This document shows, piece by piece, positions 1 to 7,600 of a DNA stretch of 10,029 bases. The stretch lies in assembly GCA_013044305.1 (NCBI GenBank), contig JABEUT010000078.1, forward strand, positions 1-10,029. Direction: 5' to 3'. Under the pieces are notes generated by a model. That model searched no databases. It saw nothing but the letters and a program-made list of their open reading frames with translations, and was not told where the DNA came from. This DNA is from Bacteroidia bacterium. GTDB lineage: Bacteria; Bacteroidota; Bacteroidia; JABEUT01. The stretch's first letter is position 1. Each line of letters starts with the position of its first letter. The position numbers and the translations under genes are program-made.

Positions 1-397
1 GGTTAAAGTTGTCCCTTACCAGCTCCACCAGTTTGTTCAGCCCTTCATTGCTGCTCAAGTCTTCATTGTTCAGTATCTCAATGAATTTTGTGGTAAAATC
101 AATGGAGAGATCCAGGCGCCTGGTGTGTGAGTCAATGATGGAGTCAATGGCATCTTCCGACAGCTTGGTGCCTTTGCCGAGTGAATTCTTTATTGAGTTG
201 ATAATAGAGGGATCCAGTTCTTTTTCATAGAGCATTTTGCTTATGGAATCGAATGTTTTCCTGTTCGCTTCAAGAGCCGAATCAAATTGTTTCGAATTCG
301 ATTCAATCACGGTTTTAATGTTCTCTCTTGAGTTTTTCGAAACCGTGTCTATCCTCTTTTTCAGGGTTTCCGCCTGCTTGCTTATTTGCGTTTTCAT
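1..397 (-). CDS. phasin-like helical protein, second gene of the pair (3' part cut off by window edge)
   Basis: This frame opens with ATG at 397 and stays open for 132 codons to the left edge, so the C-terminus is outside the window. The start is the first ATG after the 36-bp gap following the stop of the gene at 434-1333, so the two are probably co-transcribed. The visible protein is Lys/Glu/Ser/Asn-rich, has no Cys or Trp, no signal peptide and no membrane segment, and looks almost entirely helical. Residues 37-53 contain QF-x3-L-x-A-x4-FDSIS, which aligns without gaps to residues 34-50 of the neighbour (9 of 17 identical), so the two are probably paralogues. Phasins are small amphipathic helical proteins that coat polyhydroxyalkanoate granules and help control granule size and number; that role is inferred from composition and pairing, not from a diagnostic motif. 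It could instead be a PhaE-like polymerase subunit or an unrelated coiled-coil protein. Confidence 0.8.
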   Translation of the reverse strand, partial: MKTQISKQAETLKKRIDTVSKNSRENIKTVIESNSKQFDSALEANRKTFDSISKMLYEKELDPSIINSIKNSLGKGTKLSEDAIDSIIDSHTRRLDLSIDFTTKFIEILNNEDLSSNEGLNKLVELVRDNFN

Positions 398-433
398 GGT
401 GGCTTTAATTATTTAAGATTATCCTGTAACAGC

Positions 434-1333
434 TTATCCGTTCTTTTTGGCTTTTCCGCGTTCAGCCTGATTTTTTGAAGCGCCGGTATTGCCGCCTTGG
501 CGGGCTTCACGGTAAACCTCATCGAACCAGTTGGTCCAGAATTTTATATTGTTGTTTGTAACAATATCCAGTTCGGCAAAAATTTCATCAAGCATCTTTT
601 TGCCTGTTTGAGTCGAGAAGTTGGCATCTTTTGTATAATTCTCGAAGATTGATTTGATGATCTTTTTGGAAGCCTCAAAGTTTTTTTCCAAATCGTTTTG
701 CAGTTTTTCCGATACCTCTTTGTTCAGGTTTATAGTTTGTTTAAGGTTTTCGGCAACAAGCAGATTCTTGTTTAATTTAATAAGCTGTTCGGTTTGTTTT
801 GCGTATGTAGCCTGCATCAGCTCGCTAATGTCCTTTATAAATCCCTTATCGGAATCACCGCCGATACGGTCAATGATACTGGCGAACATCTTTTTGGTGA
901 TGGCAGACGATTCTTCCATATTTTTTACGAAGATATCTACCGAGTTGTGAAATGAGCCGGCGCCGAATTTTGAATCCTTGCCATGGTGCATCAGTTCATT
1001 GGCGCTTTCCATAAATTCGGAGTAGGTGTTGAGCAAAAAGTGAACCTGCTTTTCGTATAGTTCCGACATAGATTTGCCTGCATCCTTGAACCACTTGTTG
1101 GTTGCCTGAAGGGTGTGCTCCATGCCTTCTTTAATAAATCCTGAAGGATGCGAGGTTTTGTCGTGGCCGTTCAGATATTGTTGTGAAATTGAATCAAAAA
1201 TGGCTTTACCCGCATTCAGGCTTGCCTCAAATTGTTGAGCGCTCTTTTCGGCAAAAAGCTTTGCCATTTCGGTGGTTTTTTCGGCAGCCGACTGAAGGTT
1301 TTCATTCAGGGCGCCGTTACTTGACTGTTTCAT
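434..1333 (-). CDS. phasin-like / PhaE-like helical protein
   Basis: This 299-residue protein starts at ATG 1331-1333 and ends with TAA at 434-436. It is soluble and Lys/Glu/Asn/Gln-rich, with long predicted amphipathic helices, no Cys, no signal peptide and no transmembrane segment. Residues 34-49 (QFEASLNAGKAIFDSI) match residues 138-153 (NMEESSAITKKMFASI), each followed by a GFIK[ED]...QAT block (65-78 and 164-176), so the protein carries an internal duplication. A weaker third copy of the FEAS/K..SI pattern lies at 219-231. The C-terminus has an aromatic cluster (FWTNWF, 265-270) and a basic Gly/Lys/Arg tail (279-299). These traits resemble phasins, which coat polyhydroxyalkanoate granules, and the PhaE subunit of class III PHA synthase, but I see no decisive motif. 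The next gene (start 397) is a related protein 36 bp downstream. No strong Shine-Dalgarno precedes the ATG, as is common in Bacteroidota. The gene model is near certain; the function is tentative. Confidence 0.85.
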   Translation of the reverse strand: MKQSSNGALNENLQSAAEKTTEMAKLFAEKSAQQFEASLNAGKAIFDSISQQYLNGHDKTSHPSGFIKEGMEHTLQATNKWFKDAGKSMSELYEKQVHFLLNTYSEFMESANELMHHGKDSKFGAGSFHNSVDIFVKNMEESSAITKKMFASIIDRIGGDSDKGFIKDISELMQATYAKQTEQLIKLNKNLLVAENLKQTINLNKEVSEKLQNDLEKNFEASKKIIKSIFENYTKDANFSTQTGKKMLDEIFAELDIVTNNNIKFWTNWFDEVYREARQGGNTGASKNQAERGKAKKNG

Positions 1334-1652
1334 GGGATTGGAGAGTTAAATTGATTTTTTTACGGTTACAAAGTTGGCAGGTAAAAGTTAATTGAGGTTT
1401 GTTTTTAAATTATTTTTAAGTTAAAAAGAGTTAAATCTGTTTAATGCTGAAATTACGGCATGCATAACAAGTAATTTTTTACGGGCAGCAAAGGTCTGCT
1501 TTTTTTTCGTCAATTGGTCGTTTTTTATCATGGTTTGGTCGCCGAAATCCGGTGTTCGTCTATAAATATCTCATTTTCAGGGTGTAATAATGATATGATT
1601 CTTATCACCTTTATACCATTACGGATGATGCGGGAGCAGGTAAGGGCAGCCT
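1334..1652. other. AT-rich intergenic region between sprA and the phasin-like pair
   Basis: These 319 bp separate the sprA stop from the next ATG on the same strand. I see no plausible open reading frame, tRNA or strong hairpin. The half nearest the phasin-like gene is very AT-rich and includes an eight-A tract on the minus strand at 1500-1507, the kind of flexible DNA often found near promoters. A weak TGATA/TATCA stem (1591-1607) is the only palindrome near the sprA end and lacks a following T tract. The length suggests that the phasin-like genes have their own promoter rather than relying on read-through from sprA. Confidence 0.5.
1369..1376 (-). promoter_or_regulatory. possible -7 promoter element for the phasin-like pair
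   Basis: The minus strand reads CAACTTTG, one mismatch from the Bacteroidota -7 consensus TAnnTTTG, 35 bp upstream of the ATG at 1333. I find no TTTG/TTG -33 element at the usual spacing, so this is only a candidate. Confidence 0.22.
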
Positions 1653-4600
1653 TCAGGACAGGGTGAACCGGATGGCAAGCCCGCCGTCCATGGTGGAAGT
1701 CGGATATGACGATGAAATATAGGGATTGTTGATAATCTTGTCGAAGAATATCCTTGCCGATATCCTTTTGGTTATGGTATATTCCACCTGCGGTTTTATC
1801 GACAGGATGGATTGCCCGCCTGTTATCTGACTGGTTTGCTGCAGTGTGCTTCGTATAATGGTGGCGTTCATTATATAGGACAGATCGGCCTTAATGGTCA
1901 AATCGTTCTTGATGGCTTTCCCTCCTATTTTAAAGGGCAGCATCAAATTCTTAATCTTATAACCCAGCCCCAGTATGTATTGGGCGCTGTTCACTTCATC
2001 AATTGAAAGGTCGCTCATGTTCAGGGCAGCCTGCTTGGATGTGGATATGGAGAGGTCGCTCATGATGCCTGTTTTAAAGGTGCCCGAAATTTTAAGCAAT
2101 GGGCTGAACTGGCTGGTAAGGGCTACGGTGGGTATCTGGTCGCGGGGCAGAAAGTCGCCGTTCACATCCCTTATTATCGCAAAAGGCGATCCAATGTCGT
2201 AAAGCATGTTATAGTTGTAGCCGCCCACGCTGTACGATGAAGTATAGGCATTGCTTACGGTTACGCTCTGGAAATGTTCTTTTACCCATTTTATTTTTAG
2301 AAGCCCCGTATAATTAAGGCTGTAATTAGGTAAAGGAATTTGAGGAAACGGGCTGGTGGAAATGGTGTTGGGGCTTTGACCGGAATAGGCTGCCAGAAAT
2401 GCGGGTATAACCACATTCTGCGACATGCCGCTGTAGCCGTCGTAGTAACCCGTAACAGGGCTGTAGCCGGCCGAATAAGGGTTCTGAACGGCCACCCTTC
2501 GCGATATTACCGAGCGGTCATTCAAATAATTAGTGAACGCCGTCGAAGAAAGGCTCCCGTTAAAAAGTCCTGAAAACGCCGTACGCATGCAAAAATAGGA
2601 CATGCTGAAGTTGCCCGCCTCGGTGGGCGTATAATATACAAAGCGGTTTGCCGAATCATGCACATACTCGCTGAAACTTGCCGTTACGGTTCGGTTAGCG
2701 GTCAAATCCATTTTCAGGTCGGGTATGGGCTCCAGAGAGGCATGAAGCATTAATGACTGCGAGTTTGTTGTGCTGTAAGGCATAAAAAAGGCGCTGGTGT
2801 TCACAAGCCAGTTGTTCTGGGCGGCGCTGTTCAGCAGCTGGTTGCCGTTTTGCACGCCAAACACAAAGGGCACCCCCGGAGCCCAGCCGTTACGGTCGTC
2901 CATACCAAAAAAGCGTGTGGAATCGTTATAACCCGGCAGCACCGTTCCGCTGGTGTTGGTGTAGTTGAATGAAATGTTCTTTACCATTGTAAGCAGATGC
3001 CCAAAGGTTCTTCCGGCATAATACGCAAACGATTTCGATCTGGCCACGCTGTCATTCTGGCGCGCCGCCTTTATGCTGTCCTGTACTTCAATCTTCCGCA
3101 GGCTGTCGCGCGCTTTAGGATTCAGGTTCCTGCCCATGCCCGGCATCCTGTTCCTCATCATACTTGGCGAACGGTTCATGCCGGGGCGCGGGGCGGTTTC
3201 GCTTAGCAGTTTTTTAAACAGGGGTATCTTATTGTAGAACATGAGCATATTCATCTGCCCGTTTATGCTCTTGGTATTGGAGTTCTGTATGGTAGCCCCA
3301 AGGCTGTCGGCGGCAAACGGTGCGTGCACCCACTCGTACGACCCTTCGTAGTGCGCCGAAAGGTTTATAAAATTAAGTGCCGGTATTTTGTTCAAAGGCA
3401 CCTCGTAGGTTGCCTTTATGGTCTGCTTGAAATCGGTGTTTACCTGGTGATTAAAAAAGCCCCGCACCACGCTGTCGCGCTGGGCGCTGTTGGTAATGGG
3501 TTCGCCTTCCGGTTCCATTACCCGTGCATCGTCGGTGGCGCCGTATTCCAGCTTCAGCGACTTGGTGAGCGGGAAAGGCAGCGCCCAGGTGCGCACCAGA
3601 TTAAATGTTTTACTTGCCGGTGTAGGCATAGGCAGTTCCTCGCCCGAAGGAAGGGCAAAGCGCAGCTGAAAGGCATTGTAATCCCTGTCCACATTCTCGT
3701 TGAAGCTGAACATGTCGGGCAGGGGATAAAAGTTAAAGTCGCCGATCAGTGCCAGGTATTTCCGTTTTTTGAAAAACGGGGAGTTGATGAGGGGCTGTAC
3801 GGGTTTGGGCCTGAAGGAGTAATTGTACGTAAGCGCCACATGGTAGTTTTTATCAATGTTGAATGCCGTATTAACGTCCGAATGGTTTTGTTCGCTGTAG
3901 GCAAACGTGCCGGAGAAGTTTTCAACATCCCAGATGTGGTTTTTCTTGGAGTTTTTGCCCTTGTTCTTATGCACGTTGGTAAAGTTAACGCTGTTGCGGC
4001 GTGTTACGGTAAGGGTTTGGGCTTTCAGGTCGGCCTGTTGTGTTTTGTTCATGCTTGCCAGTTCCGTGCTCATTAATATATCGGGGTTTAGCGGGTCATA
4101 TTCCGGTATGCCTATCTGGTCGGAATAGCCCACATACATGGGTATGCTCAATCCCCAGTTTTTAGGAAAGAATTTATCCATCTGCAGGTTTGAAGCCATA
4201 TCGAATTCGAGGTCAGTTTCCCGCGACAGATCGCCTACCGTGGTTTCCAACTGTCCGAAGCCGGGTGTTTTTATATTGCCCGACAGGGAGAGCGTTCCCA
4301 GGTCGGCGAGCTTGGCCGTAACCCGCGATACGGCCGCCACACCTCCTTTTTCACTGAAACCCGTAAGCCGCAGTTCGTCGAACCATACCTGCGCACACTT
4401 GGGCTTGCCGTCGTTGGAATTTTCGTTGCTGGCGGTGCGTTTGGGATTTCGCACGCCGAGCATCATCTCCTGCACGTTGCTTATGGTAGGGTTGCCAATA
4501 ACGGTAACAATGTTCGCCCCGTCCTGCACCGAAAAAGGCAGGTTCACCGTAAGATTGGGGTTGGCGAGCAAGGCGGCGTTGCGCGCCAGCTTGGCGTTCT

Positions 4601-7600
4601 CCAGTGTGGTCATGGCTATGTTCATGGTGTTGGCATCGGGCCATACCGTGGCCTGGTCAACCGGGTTATTGGTGTTATAACTGCCGGGAAGTGTAACCTG
4701 GCAAGGCACTGCATACTCGTAATAGTTCTGTGTAAAGTCGCTGCCGAGCCTTAAAAAGGCCTGCATCGAACCGTTACTCAAAGGATGCGAAGGGTCGCCC
4801 GACTGGCAGTGAACGAACATACTAAGGGTAGTATATGCACGCAGGTCAAGCTGTGCGCTTTTGTAAACGCCCCGTGCATCGCCGCTCTGCAGGTTGCATA
4901 CGTTAATGGCGAGGGAACCTTCGTTTTCCTGAACCAGATTGGCCGACTGCAGGTTAAGCTGACGTTGTATGCCCGGCGGTATCACATAGTTAACGGGCGC
5001 GGTGGCTCCGTTCTCTTCAAGGTTCACCCCATACATATCAAATTGGGTTTGCATGTCGTTGGGTATATAATCGCCCGGTTCCAGCAGCGATCCGGTGTAC
5101 TGGCGCCAGTCGTCCTGAACAAATTCAAGTTGTGCAAACCTTAGCCGTATGGGTTTGTCGGCGCCCTTAAAATACATACGTATGAAGCGTATGGAGTGAA
5201 AGTCGGAAATGGGGCCTATCTTGCGGATAAAGGAGGCTATAGGTATTTTGAACTGGTACCACCACACCTGCTTGGTTTGCCCGTTTGGCGTTTGAACCGA
5301 TCCCTGAAAAGCATCGGTAATGTAGTTGTTGCCCACATTGTTCGGGTTAACCTGTTGCTTGGTCATCTGAACCTGATATTCGTAATACGCCTCGTCCTGA
5401 TCGAGTGTGTTGTTCTGGTTTATGTCCTCGGTATTGGGCAGGGTCGATTCAGTGGTAGGGTAATTGCCTCCTTTCGGGTTCAGGTTGCCGTACTGTGTCT
5501 GGGTTGCCGAGTTGCCTTCCAGCCCGCAGTACATGGAATAGCGGGTTTGAATGCCATAGTTGGCTGCATCGTAATCGTCGCCGCGGTAGTAGTGGTAATC
5601 GTCGCCCGATGGGTCGGCGAGGGCTTTCTGGTATGCTGCAGAATTGGCTCCGAATTTGGTTTTTATGGCATTCAGGTATCTGGCAAAATAGGTTTGCTCC
5701 GAACTGTCCACCAGCCCGTCGAGTCCTGCATCCTGAAAGGGCCTGCTCGCATCCGTGTTGGCAAAGGCATTCACCAGGTTAGGGTTTACCGGCGCCCTGC
5801 CCCATACCGAGGTGGTATATGGGTTGTTCACATTTGCCGGGTTTACGTAATCGGCGGCATCGGTTGGCAGTCCGTTTTCAAATTGTTTCACCCCGTCCTT
5901 CATTACGTCTTCCGACACATCACCTAGATCGAAGTAAAGGGTGCCGCTGGTGTTGGGGTTGGAGTTATCGCTGTTATACGGGTCCATCATCCAGAATTCT
6001 ATGTAGCCGATATTGGCCGATTCGAAGTCGGTTTGCTGTATGGCGCGCATGATACCGCCCCATCTCGACTGCGGGTCCACGAGGTTGCCGTTTACGTCAA
6101 TACCCTTACTCCATTGCGAGGGGCCTACGTCATAGTTATAAGGTCCTTTTTGAGACGGATAATATTCCAGATTGAGCACAGGCAGGTTGATGGGGGTTCC
6201 GGTCGGCGACTGTTCCTGCGGAAAGACTTCGGTCTGGAGCACCATGCGGTAAAAGTTGTTGCTCATACTGTCTACCGTAATGTTGGCAGGGGTTACGCCG
6301 CCTTCTACCTGCTGGAAGAGAGGATCGACCACAAACCAGCTTACCTTGGCCCTGTTGTATCCTATCGGCAGGGTATCGTTCAGTTGCCCTTCGGGGAATG
6401 CCGAAGGCTGCCCCTGCGGTGTGCTGGCTATTGACCAGGTGTAGGGCTGCGATATGTCTATAAAGCTCTCGCTTCCGTCAAAGTCGTCAATATATGCGGT
6501 TCCGGTGGAGCCTATGTATTTGGGGTGCCCCGGAATCATGGCGGCAACCTCGGTGCTGGCGGTAATTTCAGAAGGCGCCTTGGTGTGAATGAAGGGCAGG
6601 GCGTCTATGGCTCTTGTAAGCCAGGGGGCCTGGGCTTTAAAGTCTTCATTCAGTCCAAGCATGGTATTGGATACCGGTTCCTGACCAATCATAACAATCT
6701 GGGTAAGCGGGTGCTCCGTATAGTTTATGGCGGTGGCACCGAGGGTAAAATCCTTGTTTACCATATAGTCAAAGTGTGCGCCGGCATAGGTCTTGCTTTC
6801 TATGCTGAAGAGCGCGTTGTTTTCGAGCGATATTTGTATGGGCGTGCCCGAACTCAAAAGGCCCTGGTTGAGTATCTTCACCCGTCCCAGGGTATAATCC
6901 ACGGTATAATCCACATTTTCGGTAAGGGTAATTCCGCCGGCGGTAACCAGCACCGATCCCGGCGGTATATTCATGGCCCCGAGCGATATATCGGAGCTTG
7001 ACGAGGACTGAAAACTGCCCCGCAGCCAGTACCTGTCGTAATTGGGCTGCTGCTGCGCCACCACAAGTATGGAGTCGTACAGAGACTGAAATATAAAACT
7101 ACCCGCCGATCCCGCTCCTGATGTGGGATACCCGGCCGCCACAAGTTTATTGTACATATCCTGCCCGAAGGGCTCAACGGTAGGAAACATAATCCAGCCG
7201 TCGGCAGGGTCGATGGTTACTCCCGGAAGGAAATCGAACAAGCCGTCCGATACGCGGTCTCCGTTCTGGTCCAGCTGATCCAGCCCACAAACCTGCAACA
7301 GCTGGGTATTATTGAATTTGCCGGTTGGCAGGTAGGGTATGTCCACTCCTGTTGCAGGGTTGTTATACCATATATTCAGCATAAAATTTGTCGCATTTAT
7401 CTGGAACGAACCGAGTGCATATATGTTCTTCATCATCAGTTTCCATAGCGGCACCTCCGGGCTAACGTTCGTACTTTTCAGCATCTTCACCATAAGCTCG
7501 TTGGCAGTGGGAACACCATCGGTTGAAAACTGGCCTACCTGATAAACCTGTCCGTTATATGTGTACTGGTATGCCACGGCAAGAACCTGGTCGTAGTTGA

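Noticed and set aside
1591..1607. TGATA/TATCA hairpin as a terminator for sprA
   Set aside because: Only five AT-rich base pairs with a seven-base loop and no T tract after it on the minus strand; too weak to call.
3324..4076. 250-codon open frame on the plus strand
   Set aside because: It lies wholly antisense to conserved sprA, its translation resembles no known family and is Arg/Val/His-rich as expected of a shadow of biased codons, and it has no ribosome-binding site.
4138..4680. 180-codon open frame on the plus strand
   Set aside because: Antisense to the SprA region containing the WFDELRL motif; no independent coding evidence.
5571..5606. Direct repeat GTAATCGTCGCC (5571-5582 and 5595-5606)
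   Set aside because: It lies inside sprA and encodes the repeated Asp-Asp-Tyr of GDDYHYYRGDDYD, which looks like protein sequence constraint rather than a DNA element.
5196..5927. 243-codon open frame on the plus strand
   Set aside because: Antisense to the conserved SprA core; a Val/Gly-rich shadow translation without recognisable domains.
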